Made by a program: the position numbers and the translations under genes
The notes under the pieces: generated by a model
Seen by the model: only the letters and a program-made list of their open reading frames with translations
Database searches by the model: none
What the model was told of the DNA's origin: nothing
From: Gammaproteobacteria bacterium
GTDB lineage: Bacteria; Pseudomonadota; Gammaproteobacteria; Pseudomonadales; Pseudohongiellaceae
Length of the DNA stretch: 64,000 bases
Direction: 5' to 3'
NCBI GenBank assembly: GCA_021773355.1
Contig: JAJFKE010000023.1
Location: forward strand, 372,001 to 436,000
Part shown: positions 1-9,011 of the stretch, piece by piece
How the letters are laid out: each line of letters opens with the position of its first letter
Position numbering within the stretch: the first letter of the stretch is position 1

Positions 1-1427
1 AGGGCCGACTCGATTGCCATTTTGTCGGTGACGTCGCAATGCACAGACATCACCTGCGAGCTACTGAATTGCTCGGCAAAGCCCTCGGCAATATCCAATG
101 CTAGTACAACTGCACCCTTGCCTATGAGTTCCTGCACACAGGCTTGGCCTATGCCTGATGCAGCCCCACTAACCACCGCCACCTTAGCTTCGAACTCGGC
201 CGCCGTAGCGGAAGATTTTAATTTGGCCTGCTCCAGTTCCCAGTACTCCACGTCGAACAAGTCCTGGCTTGGCAGAGTCTGCCAACCACCCAGACTCTCA
301 GCCAGTTGAATGGCTTTAATCGTATGCTGTGAAATATCCTGCACAATCTGTAATCGTTTCTGATTTGCCGCCAGATACACCATGCCTTTGTTGCGCCACA
401 CTCCATAGCGGGGCATACAATCCAGGCATTGATGATAATCAGCGCGGTGCTTATTGAAATAATCAGTGTAGTCAGATTGAAATTGCTGCAGTCCCGGAAT
501 CGGGTCATCCTCAAAAATAGCGGCGAAGGCCTTGGCGTGAATCGTATGATCTGGTGTTAATGGCCCCCGAGTCGCTATCTCAGGACAATTTTCCAATGCG
601 GCAAATCCCGCTGCCAGCTCATTGGTCTCCAATCGAACTAGCACCGGTTTGCCCATGATATCCGCTGCCGCCAGGCGCAGGCGACTGAGCTGCAAGCAAT
701 CTTGCTCGGTGGGCTGATAGCTCGCTATCGCCAAACCTCGCCCGGCAGTTTTGCTTTGCAGGAAATCTTCAGCCTTGCTCACCAAGTCAATCATGTTGTC
801 ATAGCTGGTCTTGGCATCTTCATCGAAGGTAAATATGCCATGATGCAATAAGACTATGCCGCGCAGACTCTCCCATTCGACAGACGCGGTGGCCTCCGCA
901 ACCTGCTGCGCCAATATAAAGCCGGGCATCATATAGGGCAGTATCAGAACCTCATCGCCATAAATATCTGCCAGTAGGGCGGCACCGTCTGGGCTATTGC
1001 TGATAGCCACCACGGCATCGGCATGACTGTGGTCCACGTATTTATGAGGGATGAGGGCATGCAATATCGCTTCTACCGAAGGTGTGGGCGCAGTGGGATC
1101 TAAAAGAGCGAGCCGCAATTGGCGCATCATCTCGCTGTCGCTTAAGCGATCGAGCTCACCCAGTCGCAACAGATAGTCCATTTTGACGGCTGGAAATCCG
1201 GCGGCTTCGATGCTGCGCAGGTCCCACCCAGAACCCTTAACCAACAGAACCGGCTCTGAATCACCGAAGACGTTCTGCAAATCTCCTTTCACCGAGGTGT
1301 TTCCACCGCCGTGCAAGACTAAATCAGCATCCTGTCCTAACAGCTGCGAGCTGTAGACTCGCAACCCCAGGTTTTCATCCTTAGTGGCGTGGGCTATGGC
1401 CTCGGTTTCTATCCAGCGGTTTTTCAT
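1..1427 (-). CDS. Bifunctional class II aldolase / short-chain dehydrogenase (3' end cut by window edge)
   Basis: The frame opens at an ATG ending at 1427 and stays open to the window edge, so about 475 residues are visible and the C-terminus is missing. The N-terminal half is a class II aldolase/adducin domain, with GGGNTSVK near residue 40, DHSHADA (metal-ligand histidines) and HHGIFTF. The second half starts a Rossmann fold with SGAASGIGQ, typical of SDR NAD(P)-binding. This order matches the rhamnulose-1-phosphate aldolase/alcohol dehydrogenase-like fusion family (about 680 residues), which acts on phosphorylated or free deoxysugars in the cytoplasm. The exact substrate cannot be inferred. 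No partner sugar genes are visible on the right side. Confidence 0.85.
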   Translation of the reverse strand, partial: MKNRWIETEAIAHATKDENLGLRVYSSQLLGQDADLVLHGGGNTSVKGDLQNVFGDSEPVLLVKGSGWDLRSIEAAGFPAVKMDYLLRLGELDRLSDSEMMRQLRLALLDPTAPTPSVEAILHALIPHKYVDHSHADAVVAISNSPDGAALLADIYGDEVLILPYMMPGFILAQQVAEATASVEWESLRGIVLLHHGIFTFDEDAKTSYDNMIDLVSKAEDFLQSKTAGRGLAIASYQPTEQDCLQLSRLRLAAADIMGKPVLVRLETNELAAGFAALENCPEIATRGPLTPDHTIHAKAFAAIFEDDPIPGLQQFQSDYTDYFNKHRADYHQCLDCMPRYGVWRNKGMVYLAANQKRLQIVQDISQHTIKAIQLAESLGGWQTLPSQDLFDVEYWELEQAKLKSSATAAEFEAKVAVVSGAASGIGQACVQELIGKGAVVLALDIAEGFAEQFSSSQVMSVHCDVTDKMAIESA

Positions 1428-1494
1428 GTAGGGACTAATCCAAACGTAGCTTATTGGTGACTGGCCTCTGTGCTAGTAGCTGCGGCCTGAAACG

Positions 1495-1535
1495 AAAAAC
1501 GCACCATCGTTATGGCGATGATGCGCTTATTTTTG
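1495..1535 (-). terminator. Rho-independent terminator after the exbD-like gene
   Basis: A hairpin (arms around gcaccatcg and cgatgatgcgc, loop ttat) is followed on the minus strand by a T run. It lies just past the stop of the ExbD-like gene and before the aldolase/dehydrogenase start. The other side also carries a T-rich flank, so it may work in both directions. Confidence 0.65.
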
Positions 1536-1588
1536 TATCTAATCTCTGCAGTCTTAGCTAGCGACCACAGCAGTCAGAAGCCATAACT

Positions 1589-2008
1589 TCAGTTTGGCTC
1601 AACGATAGAGATATTCGCCATGCCAGCCTGGCGAGCGGCATCCATAATCATCACCAGGGTTGCTACTTCCGAAGCCTTGTTGGGTTGAATAATTACCGAC
1701 GCCGCTGGGTTCTCGGCTTTTAACTGGTCGATATTTGATCGAATGAAATTCGGTAAGATTGGACGCGGATTGCCATTCAAAATAATTTCGTTATTCGAGC
1801 CAATTTCAAACAATATGTTCTTCTTCTCATCGTCTGGCGGTGGCTGGTCACTGTTGTTATTGTCGCTACTGGCCGCACTCACTGAGGTCTCTGAGAGAAA
1901 TGTCGCAGTTACAACAAAGAAGATTAGCAAGATAAAAACCACATCCAGCATGGGAGTGAGGTCAATCTTGGTATCGTCGCTCTTCCTCTTTCCGGCTATT
2001 TTTTTCAT
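1589..2008 (-). CDS. ExbD/TolR family proton-channel subunit
   Basis: This is a short inner-membrane protein of about 139 residues. It has a basic cytoplasmic N-terminus, then IDLTPMLDVVFILLIFF, the ExbD/TolR transmembrane helix with the conserved Asp (D of MLDVVF) that takes part in proton flow. A periplasmic domain of about 90 residues follows. I chose the ATG ending at 2008 because AGGA lies 7 bases upstream; a longer frame from a GTG at 2053 has no such site. ExbD normally works with an ExbB/TolQ partner to energise TonB-dependent receptors or a related transport system. No ExbB or TonB gene is next to it here, so the partner must be elsewhere. Confidence 0.88.
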   Translation of the reverse strand: MKKIAGKRKSDDTKIDLTPMLDVVFILLIFFVVTATFLSETSVSAASSDNNNSDQPPPDDEKKNILFEIGSNNEIILNGNPRPILPNFIRSNIDQLKAENPAASVIIQPNKASEVATLVMIMDAARQAGMANISIVEPN

Positions 2009-2059
2009 TTTTATGTCCTGACTGCTATCAAACCGTGTATCAAACTGTTGCACAAAACT

Positions 2060-2094
2060 AGGGCCGATTCCGTGATTTTTGGGGAATCGGCCCT
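2060..2094. terminator. Strong 12-bp inverted repeat upstream of the exbD-like gene
   Basis: The arms agggccgattcc and ggaatcggccct are perfect complements around an 11-base loop. There is no long T run on either side (agtttt on the minus strand). It could be a terminator, an mRNA stabiliser or a protein-binding palindrome. Confidence 0.5.
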
Positions 2095-2170
2095 AAGAGT
2101 ATAGCAACCCTTTCCACAGAAGCAAAAGCCAGATTGTGCCGCCAGGCAGCACTTTTCCCCTGCTGCCACG

Positions 2171-2193
2171 AAAAAGGGAGGCCTTGGCCTCCC
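2171..2193 (-). terminator. Rho-independent terminator after the TetR gene
   Basis: The hairpin gggaggcc-aa-ggcctccc is followed on the minus strand by ttttt. It is 86 bases past the TetR stop codon. It is a textbook intrinsic terminator for the minus-strand regulator gene. Confidence 0.8.
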
Positions 2194-2278
2194 TGTCCTC
2201 TAACCTACGCTGCAGATTTTATACAAGCAATTGATTTAACTGGCTTTATTCCTCTAAACTGCGGAGAATTTCCAGCAA

Positions 2279-2866
2279 CTATTTCTTCAAGGATGAAATT
2301 GTGAACTTTATAAGCTCTTTCAACTGCCTTGGAGTCTTACCATCTCTACTATTCACGCGAATACCGTGCAGGCTATTCATCAGCACATCCGCTGCAAATT
2401 CCACACTCACACCTTTCTTCACTTTTCGATTCTTATGGGCATCTTTCAGTCTGGCTACCAGCGCCTTGCGAATTACCGCCAAGGACCCACGTACCACTTT
2501 TCGTATTTCTTTGTCGTAGTTGATACTTTCACAGACCGAATTCACCAATAGACAACCCATGCTGCGATGCTTATTGGTTACATTGATAACAGACTCATCA
2601 AAATAAGCCTCTATTGCATCCCAGGCACCCAGCTTCTCATTCTTTAGAGAAGCAGCAATTTGTTGCTCTACCAATTTATTATATTGGTCAACGCAGGATT
2701 TGAAGAAAGTATCCTTATCTCCGAAGGAGTTATAAAGCGTACCGCGATTAATTCCTGTGCAATCTAATAGCTTCTGCACCGAACTTGCCTCATACCCTTC
2801 TTTCCAAAACTGTTCCATAGCATTGGTTAATACTTTGTTTTCATCAAACTCCACTGGTCGTGCCAT
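2279..2866 (-). CDS. TetR/AcrR family transcriptional regulator
   Basis: The 195-residue protein starts with the TetR helix-turn-helix: ARPVEFDENKVLTNAMEQFW, then GYEASSVQKLLDCTGINRGTLYNSFGDKDTFF (residues about 24-55, shown here only to mark the motif). The remaining all-helical part is the ligand-binding/dimer domain. The GINRGTLYNSFGDK recognition helix resembles that of the AcuR/NemR-like TetR group that senses reactive carbon or drug compounds, but the ligand is unknown. No divergent target gene adjoins it, so its regulon is not evident. A CRP-like palindrome lies about 230 bases upstream. Confidence 0.9.
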   Translation of the reverse strand: MARPVEFDENKVLTNAMEQFWKEGYEASSVQKLLDCTGINRGTLYNSFGDKDTFFKSCVDQYNKLVEQQIAASLKNEKLGAWDAIEAYFDESVINVTNKHRSMGCLLVNSVCESINYDKEIRKVVRGSLAVIRKALVARLKDAHKNRKVKKGVSVEFAADVLMNSLHGIRVNSRDGKTPRQLKELIKFTISSLKK

Positions 2867-3244
2867 ATTTATCTACTCAATACGTCTAAATTGTTAATAA
2901 TTTGAAAAATCCCTGCGCCCCAGCGATAAACAATGGCCTGCGCAATTCTGTTTCTCATCTGATTTTGAAGCGCGCCATTGTAGTACAGCGAATTATTTAT
3001 TACACCCAATGTGTAGGATAATTTCCCGGTTTTTCCCGCTAAGGGCCTAACACCCCTATTTGAATGGCTGATTGCACAATTGTGGGGCGACAATGTGATC
3101 TACATCACGAAATTTCAGTGCGTATAGAGGATCAGAAACATTTATCTATCGGTAGGTTTATGAATATTGCAGAATTGGCTAAAAATTGAATGGAAGTTCA
3201 AGTAAAGCAGAAGGTAGATTTCATTGTCGCGGGTCGGAATTGAG
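2867..3244. other. Intergenic region upstream of the TetR gene
   Basis: These 378 bases hold no convincing gene. A 74-codon minus-strand open frame (2869-3093) lacks recognisable domains and I do not accept it. The only clear signal is the CRP-like palindrome at 3094-3109. Confidence 0.6.
3094..3109. promoter_or_regulatory. CRP/FNR-superfamily binding site, CRP-like
   Basis: The sequence TGTGATCTACATCACG fits TGTGA-N6-TCACA with one mismatch. It is the only near-perfect match in the surrounding intergenic DNA. It could regulate the TetR gene (minus strand), whose start lies about 230 bases away. That distance is rather long, so the target is uncertain. Confidence 0.5.
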
Positions 3245-3958
3245 TTAAAGCGTGCTTAAGCCCGTAACAGCCAGACCGATCAGACCACCAAAGACACAAC
3301 CCCAAACTACTAGCCAGCCAAGATGTTTTCGAATCATCCTCTGAATGATATCTTTGACCATCCTAGGGGTCATTTGGTTTAGCCTATCATCGATCATGTT
3401 CTCCAACTTGCCGCGGATAGCCTCATCATTCATTGCAGAACTAAGTGCTGCATGAATTTGTTGCTGAAAGGTACCACCTGCAAATTGCTCGTTAAAAAAC
3501 TCACGCATACGATCAACAAAGGGTGTTTTCAGGGCATTCAGAGCGTCTCTACCACCTAACATACCAAGCATTCCGCCAAAGGAAGAGGCCATAATCACAT
3601 CCAGCAAAGATTCGAAAGCGGAGTCCAGATCCAGATTATCTATCGCCTGCTGCAACTGGGCAGCCATTTTCTCCGAAATGTCTCCGCTGCCATGAAAGAA
3701 CTCTTCCAAATCGGACTTATGAAAAAACTGCTCCATTATTAACTGTCGAATACCAAGCTTGAATTCCTCGAATCGAAGTGGAATGACTCCAGACCCGTAG
3801 AAGCCAGGTACCCGCTCAAAAAGCATGTACACGGCCAGCCAGTTAGTGATACCTCCCGAAAGAGCAAACAGGCCAGTATTCAAAATATAGATTTGATAGG
3901 GACCGTCAATTGCGAAACCCATCAATACAAGTGCAGCGGCCACACTATTACTAAGCAA
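3245..3958 (-). CDS. DUF445 family membrane protein
   Basis: The protein is about 237 residues, with a hydrophobic N-terminus followed by GGITNWLAVYMLFERVPG, the conserved DUF445 block, and FYGSGVIPLRFEEFK. A helical middle region and a C-terminal membrane helix (WLVVWGCVFGGLIGLAVTG) follow. DUF445 proteins (YheB/YjiN relatives) are membrane proteins without an agreed function. The first usable codon is a TTG at 3958; there is no good ribosome site and no in-frame ATG near it, so the true start could differ by a few codons. Confidence 0.85.
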   Translation of the reverse strand: MLSNSVAAALVLMGFAIDGPYQIYILNTGLFALSGGITNWLAVYMLFERVPGFYGSGVIPLRFEEFKLGIRQLIMEQFFHKSDLEEFFHGSGDISEKMAAQLQQAIDNLDLDSAFESLLDVIMASSFGGMLGMLGGRDALNALKTPFVDRMREFFNEQFAGGTFQQQIHAALSSAMNDEAIRGKLENMIDDRLNQMTPRMVKDIIQRMIRKHLGWLVVWGCVFGGLIGLAVTGLSTL

Positions 3959-4053
3959 ACTCTTGTTGATGACAAACCTCTTTCGTTTTCAGAACTGAAC
4001 CTGATTAATTTCGACGCATGTTATAGGATCGATACAGGAGCGGGCAAGTTAAG

Positions 4054-4902
4054 CTACAGACTTAGATGCTCTCTAATCGGCATTCGCTGACGAATATCTG
4101 CCAGGGCTTGCAGATCGATATCTGCTATGGCAATACCTTCACCCTGCGCGATTTCGGCAATAATTTCTCCCCAGGGATCGATCAACATTGAATGTCCCCA
4201 GGTTTCTCGTGTCGCAGAATGCCGCCCGCCCTGTCCTGCTGCCAAAATATAACACTGATTCTCTATCGCCCGGGCGCGTAGCAACACTTCCCAATGTGCC
4301 TGGCCTGTGACCTTAGTGAATGCCGCAGGAACTGTAACTATCTCGGCGCCGCGTCTAAACAGCTCTCTATATAATTCAGGAAAGCGCATGTCATAGCAAA
4401 CGCTAAGACCCAATATACCCAACTCGGTTTTTACACAAACCACTTCGTCACCAGCCTCATAGCTTCTGGACTCAGAGTACTGGGATTGCTGGTCATTAAC
4501 TTTGACATCGAACAGATGAATCTTATCGTAGCGCGCTATTTGTTTGCCCTCACCATCGTAGACCAGACTCGCCGCGCGGACCCGACCGTCATCAATTTCA
4601 TCGACGCCCTGCGTGCTGTTTTGCAGTGGCCTGGTAAGTAGCGGGATAGTTCCCCCTATAAGCAGCAGCTGATGTCGCTGCGCCTGCTGCGCAAGAAACC
4701 CCTGTATCAAACCATCAGGATCGCCCTCCTTCTCTGCGTACTGGCGCATCGGCCCTCCCTCTAGAACGGCAAACACTTCGGGCAATAACACCAGATTCGC
4801 CCCTTCATCTGCTGCTTTGGAAATAAGCCGTGCTGCGGTTTCCAGATTTTGCTCAACATTGGCAGTACTAACCATTTGGATGGCGGCGACTCGATGAGAC
4901 AT
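4054..4902 (-). CDS. Carbon-nitrogen hydrolase (nitrilase family, Nit/deaminated-glutathione amidase-like)
   Basis: The 282-residue enzyme has the nitrilase Glu-Lys-Cys triad: Glu in LLPEVFAVLEGG, Lys in YDKIHLFDV, Cys in LSVCYDMRFPELYR. The overall pattern, including GQAHWEVLLRARAIENQCY and GHSMLIDPWGE, is that of Nit1/Nit2-type amidases, some of which repair deaminated glutathione. It is cytoplasmic. In many gammaproteobacteria this gene sits between yhdP and tldD; here it is about 6 kb from yhdP, beyond an ABC exporter operon. The substrate remains inference. Confidence 0.88.
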   Translation of the reverse strand: MSHRVAAIQMVSTANVEQNLETAARLISKAADEGANLVLLPEVFAVLEGGPMRQYAEKEGDPDGLIQGFLAQQAQRHQLLLIGGTIPLLTRPLQNSTQGVDEIDDGRVRAASLVYDGEGKQIARYDKIHLFDVKVNDQQSQYSESRSYEAGDEVVCVKTELGILGLSVCYDMRFPELYRELFRRGAEIVTVPAAFTKVTGQAHWEVLLRARAIENQCYILAAGQGGRHSATRETWGHSMLIDPWGEIIAEIAQGEGIAIADIDLQALADIRQRMPIREHLSL

Positions 4903-5093
4903 TGCATTACTCTTGGGTCATTTAAAGCTAGTGTAGAGATAGATTCTACTCAGGTAGCTGAACACATGCACTAGACAGCATCAGGATTCGCCCAGACAAT
5001 AGCACTCGCTTTGCAACAGATAAGAAAGGAAACAGGGAGCAGGACTTGGAGTAAGGCAACAAGCGAAGTCTATTTTAACGGTCTTGGCTGGTC

Positions 5094-6353
5094 CTAGTCG
5101 CTCAGCAGAATTCGTTCCATGTCTTCCATCTGGCTGTAGCTGGAAGTAATTACCCTGTCCCCCTGCTGCAGACCTTCTCTTACTTCCACATAGCGATTAT
5201 TACGACGCCCCACTCTAATATCGCGGCGAAGTGCATACTCGCCAGTGGCATCGACCACGAACACCCAGTTGCCGCCGGTATCCTGAATAAAGCCGCCAAG
5301 AGGTAACAGCAGAGTTTCCACGGGATTACCCAAGATCAATTCCATTTGTAAAGTTTGTCCACGCCTTATGTCCGCGGGGGTGAGACCGTCGAATACCAAG
5401 TCGACTTCGAAGGTGCCCTCGGTAATTTCCGGATAGACTTTTAACAATCTGGTGGTGTATTCCTTACCTGCCAGAGTAAAACTCGCCGTCTGATCCTGGA
5501 ACACCCGTGACACATAGAACTCATCGATCTGCGCGACTACCTTGTATTGATCGATAACATCGATTTGCCCCAGTCGTTGACCGCTTTGCTTGCTTTCGCC
5601 TATTTCCACTGGCAAGGAAGTTAGCTGCCCGTCAATAGGGGCCCGCACCAAGAGACTTTCGAAACTACTCTGCGATACCTGCAGGTTCTCTTCAAGCTTG
5701 GCAGTCTGAGTAGCGATCTGAATCAAGCGGGTTTCACGAATTTTATTTTCTAATTGCTGACGCGCCTTATGGTTGGCCAAAACCTTTTTCTGGTACTCCA
5801 ACTCATCGATGATTACGTCATATTGTTCCTCCGACACCAAGCCGTCTTGCATGAGCTGTTTGTTTCTGGCTTCCTGCCTCTCTAAAACCTTGATTCTATA
5901 TTCACTATCAATAATTTGTCTTTCGGTGCTCAATTTCGTGGTTTCAAACCCGTCGGTAATATTGTTAAGCAGGTTTAGCTGCTCGGTAATATTGGTGTCA
6001 TTCTGTGCAGCACTGAGCCGTAAATTGGTATTGCTTAATTGTAGAAGCGGCTGCCCCGCTTCGACGAAACTACCTTCCTCAACGAAAACTTCCTCTACTG
6101 CACCGCCGTTAACTGCGTCGAGAAAGACGCTATTTAGGGGCTGAATGGTGCCTCGAATAGGGATTAAATCTTCAAATGCGCCATACTCGACGCGAGAAAC
6201 AATGAGTTGTTCGACGGGAACTCGATAAGTGCGTATGGAAGCATCGGCTAACAGGCCATAGCCAAACCAACCAGCCACCAGCACAGCCATAGCTATTAGA
6301 GCCCACTGCCAGGAAGCTAACTTTTTCTGTTCGATTACCCGATCCATTGCCAT
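5094..6353 (-). CDS. HlyD/MacA-type periplasmic adaptor of an ABC exporter
   Basis: The 419-residue protein has one N-terminal membrane helix (WALIAMAVLVAGWFGYGLL), then a lipoyl-like hairpin half (GAVEEVFVEEGSFVEAGQPL), a long coiled-coil hairpin (about residues 110-215) and the second half (VRAPIDGQLTSLPVEIGE), followed by beta-barrel domains. This is the membrane-fusion layout of MacA/HlyD proteins that bridge an inner-membrane transporter to an outer-membrane channel. It is the last gene after the ATPase and permease on the same strand. No outer-membrane channel gene is present. The ATGs at 6353 and 6347 are both possible starts. Confidence 0.88.
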   Translation of the reverse strand: MAMDRVIEQKKLASWQWALIAMAVLVAGWFGYGLLADASIRTYRVPVEQLIVSRVEYGAFEDLIPIRGTIQPLNSVFLDAVNGGAVEEVFVEEGSFVEAGQPLLQLSNTNLRLSAAQNDTNITEQLNLLNNITDGFETTKLSTERQIIDSEYRIKVLERQEARNKQLMQDGLVSEEQYDVIIDELEYQKKVLANHKARQQLENKIRETRLIQIATQTAKLEENLQVSQSSFESLLVRAPIDGQLTSLPVEIGESKQSGQRLGQIDVIDQYKVVAQIDEFYVSRVFQDQTASFTLAGKEYTTRLLKVYPEITEGTFEVDLVFDGLTPADIRRGQTLQMELILGNPVETLLLPLGGFIQDTGGNWVFVVDATGEYALRRDIRVGRRNNRYVEVREGLQQGDRVITSSYSQMEDMERILLSD

Positions 6354-6432
6354 AGCGAGAAATTATAACTCCATTTATAAAGAAAGTTCTACGCAAGCAG
6401 CGCTACCTGGAAGATTACTATCTGCAGCTCAC

Positions 6433-6464
6433 AGGTCTTCAGCGCTTGCTGCTGTTGAAGACCT
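6433..6464. repeat. 9-bp inverted repeat between permease and adaptor genes
   Basis: The arms aggtcttca and tgaagacct flank a 14-base spacer in the gap between the permease stop (6492) and the adaptor start (6353). There is no T run, so an mRNA-processing or partial-termination role is possible but unproven. Confidence 0.4.
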
Positions 6465-6491
6465 ATGAATATCGAGTTTAGTCAAATTGGC

Positions 6492-8990
6492 TTATTCGTA
6501 GCGTAGAACCATAGCCGGTCGCACATGGGCACTCTTCCACGATTGAGAGATTACCGCGACCACGGCGATCAGCACAGATAGCAGAAAGCTCACTATGAAC
6601 GGTAACAAAGTCAGTTCCGATTGCGCCGCGAACAAGCTGGTGTAGCCGTTGCCAATGACATAGCCCAATGGCCAGGCAAAGGCATTGGCGATCATGATGG
6701 GTTTAGCAAAATCCAACAGCAGCATGCGCAGTAAGCGGCCACTACTTGCACCCATGACCTTACGAATACCTACTTCTTTACGACGGATGTTAGTGATGAA
6801 AGTAGCATTACCTAACAGCCCTATGCTGGCAATAAGAAAACCAAATATAGAGAGTATTCCAATCGAGGCGCTTATGGACAGAAACATAGTGTAAGATTCA
6901 TAAAATAGATTGTCGGCAAATTCTCGCTTCAATGCGATTCGCGGCATTAGACGATTCCAGGTGTCATCGATATGCTTGAGTGAATCATTAATATTGTCTT
7001 TAGCTATCTTGACGATCATGAAATTTGCAACGTCCGGTCTCAAGACGAGGGAACTACCGGAAACGCCAAAACTTTCGAAATTTATGAACTTGAATTTTTG
7101 ATCGCCCATACCTCCGACAATTGTCATCTCCACCGCCATTGAGTTCTCCACAGATGGCGGATCCAAATGGCGGTAAACGGTCTGTCCCAGGGCCTCAGCA
7201 GCATTCTCCCACCCTAGAGCCTGAGCAGCTTTATCGTTAATTACCATGGCAAAGGGCCCGCTGGTGGGGGTTAGTTCAGCACTGGAGGGAAAGATGTCGC
7301 TACTTCGTTCGCGGGAAAAATCTCTTCCAGTTATCAGCGGCACGTCCATGGTATCGGTAAATTCATAACTCACATTCTGGTTACTCAGCTCCACCGTGGG
7401 CTCATTAAGATCAGGAGTCCTAGCTATGCTAATTGTGGACATGCCAATTTCCCAGGGCTGGCGATCAACCTGGGTGACCGAAAGAATGCCGGGATGCTGC
7501 TTCAGCTCGGTAACAAGTAACTCAGGGTCCACGGTGTAAGTATCCGTCGGAGTAGTTATCACAATCTTCGGATCCGCCACCTCACCATCGAGCTGCTGGG
7601 TCATTGCCAAATTCTGCGAGAACATAACTACGGCCAAAATCATCAAGGTCCCTGAAATAAAAAATTGAACACCTACCATTAAGGAACGTAAGCTGCCCGA
7701 ATATCCACTTGATCCTTTCGGCCGCATCATTGACACCAGAGGGACGGTAGCAGTACGCAGCGCAGGATAGCCTCCAGCTATAACAACAATGACCGCCATG
7801 GCTAGCGCGAGTGTCTTCCACAGATCAGCATCGAGTAACATTGCGGCGGTCACACCCACGGTTCCAGATGACTGCATTCTCAACAGCAAAATTAAAAATA
7901 AACCCAGGGTTAAAAGCAAAGCGAGCGAGACAAATAGAAAACTTTCAAAGCAATACTGCGCGATGAGCAAGCCACGTTTAGCGCCGAGGATTTTTTGTAC
8001 GCCAATCTCCTGGCTTCGAAGAGAAAGTTGAGCGATTACCAGATTGGAATAGTTGAGACAGCCTATCAGCAACACCAGCGCACCAGCTACTACCAATATA
8101 TCGGTGATATCAAACCCACCTGTTACGAAGGCTATCTGAGAAGTAACCAGTTGATTGATTGGCTGTAGTTCATAAGTCATGAACTCTGTTCGCTCCTCAG
8201 GGAGAGTCGTTTTTACGAATTCATCCAGTCGCTCGTTAAATTCATCCACGTCAAGGTCCATCTCTTCGGGAAACTCAATATACACATAGTCCGACTGGTT
8301 GCCCCATTGATCTGCATTGGGATCACTGCCAGCTGCAGCTCTGCGTTCTCGCCTTCTGCTATCTGCAACCTCCATGGGTATAAACAGATCTGAATTAAAA
8401 AAGGTAATGGAAGACTGAAGATGAGAAGGGTGTTCGGGTTTAGCAACGACACCGACTATGACTATGTCGGCATAATTATTAACTAGTAGGCGCTCGCCCA
8501 CTACATCGATTCGCCCAAATACTCGAACCGCTGCTGTCTCGGTTATCAGAGCAGAATTGGGCGGCAGCTCTTCACCTTCTGCTAAACCGTATAGTGTTTT
8601 AACTGGAAAGATATCGAAGAACCGCGGCTCTACATAGCGCGCATACATTGTCAGCGCCTGCCCATCAACAGTAACGTCACTACTTCCGCCCGTACTGGCT
8701 CGTGCGATATTGGGAATCTCGGGAAACGCCGTGCGCAAATACTTTGAAGCCGGCTCGTTAATTATTGGAAACTTATCCGGCCCCCCTCCAACACCTGTGT
8801 TCCGCTGTATTACGTTGTAAATCTTTCCAGCATTGGGGAAATGCTGATCGAAACTCTGGGTATAATTGGACAAGAGTACGGCGGAAATAAAACATAAAAA
8901 GCCAAACACCAGACTCATTAAACTAATCACGGAGTGAAGTTTAAATCTGAGCAGAGCCTTTAAAGCCATTTTTGAAAAATGTGTAATCAT
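6492..8990 (-). CDS. ABC transporter permease, FtsX/MacB-type, two FtsX domains
   Basis: The 832-residue inner-membrane protein has an N-terminal helix, a large periplasmic MacB_PCD-like domain, then a three-helix FtsX domain (around LSLRSQEIGVQKILGAKRGLL). A second periplasmic domain follows, and then a second FtsX domain ending with RRKEVGIRKVMGASSGRLL and ARPAMVLRYE-like sequence. The double-FtsX form belongs to MacB-like exporters such as those in Bacteroidetes and marine proteobacteria, which move peptides, lipoproteins or antibiotics by mechanotransmission. GGAG sits just before its ATG. It is 21 bases downstream of the ATPase gene, so they are cotranscribed. The cargo is unknown. Confidence 0.9.
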   Translation of the reverse strand: MITHFSKMALKALLRFKLHSVISLMSLVFGFLCFISAVLLSNYTQSFDQHFPNAGKIYNVIQRNTGVGGGPDKFPIINEPASKYLRTAFPEIPNIARASTGGSSDVTVDGQALTMYARYVEPRFFDIFPVKTLYGLAEGEELPPNSALITETAAVRVFGRIDVVGERLLVNNYADIVIVGVVAKPEHPSHLQSSITFFNSDLFIPMEVADSRRRERRAAAGSDPNADQWGNQSDYVYIEFPEEMDLDVDEFNERLDEFVKTTLPEERTEFMTYELQPINQLVTSQIAFVTGGFDITDILVVAGALVLLIGCLNYSNLVIAQLSLRSQEIGVQKILGAKRGLLIAQYCFESFLFVSLALLLTLGLFLILLLRMQSSGTVGVTAAMLLDADLWKTLALAMAVIVVIAGGYPALRTATVPLVSMMRPKGSSGYSGSLRSLMVGVQFFISGTLMILAVVMFSQNLAMTQQLDGEVADPKIVITTPTDTYTVDPELLVTELKQHPGILSVTQVDRQPWEIGMSTISIARTPDLNEPTVELSNQNVSYEFTDTMDVPLITGRDFSRERSSDIFPSSAELTPTSGPFAMVINDKAAQALGWENAAEALGQTVYRHLDPPSVENSMAVEMTIVGGMGDQKFKFINFESFGVSGSSLVLRPDVANFMIVKIAKDNINDSLKHIDDTWNRLMPRIALKREFADNLFYESYTMFLSISASIGILSIFGFLIASIGLLGNATFITNIRRKEVGIRKVMGASSGRLLRMLLLDFAKPIMIANAFAWPLGYVIGNGYTSLFAAQSELTLLPFIVSFLLSVLIAVVAVISQSWKSAHVRPAMVLRYE

Positions 8991-9011
8991 GTGGTTCTCC
9001 CGTGCCCTATT

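Noticed and set aside
22..514. Small open frames at the left edge
   Set aside because: They overlap the clear aldolase/dehydrogenase gene in other frames.
2869..3093. 74-codon minus-strand open frame upstream of the TetR gene
   Set aside because: No domain, no ribosome site and it fills the regulatory region; composition does not look coding.
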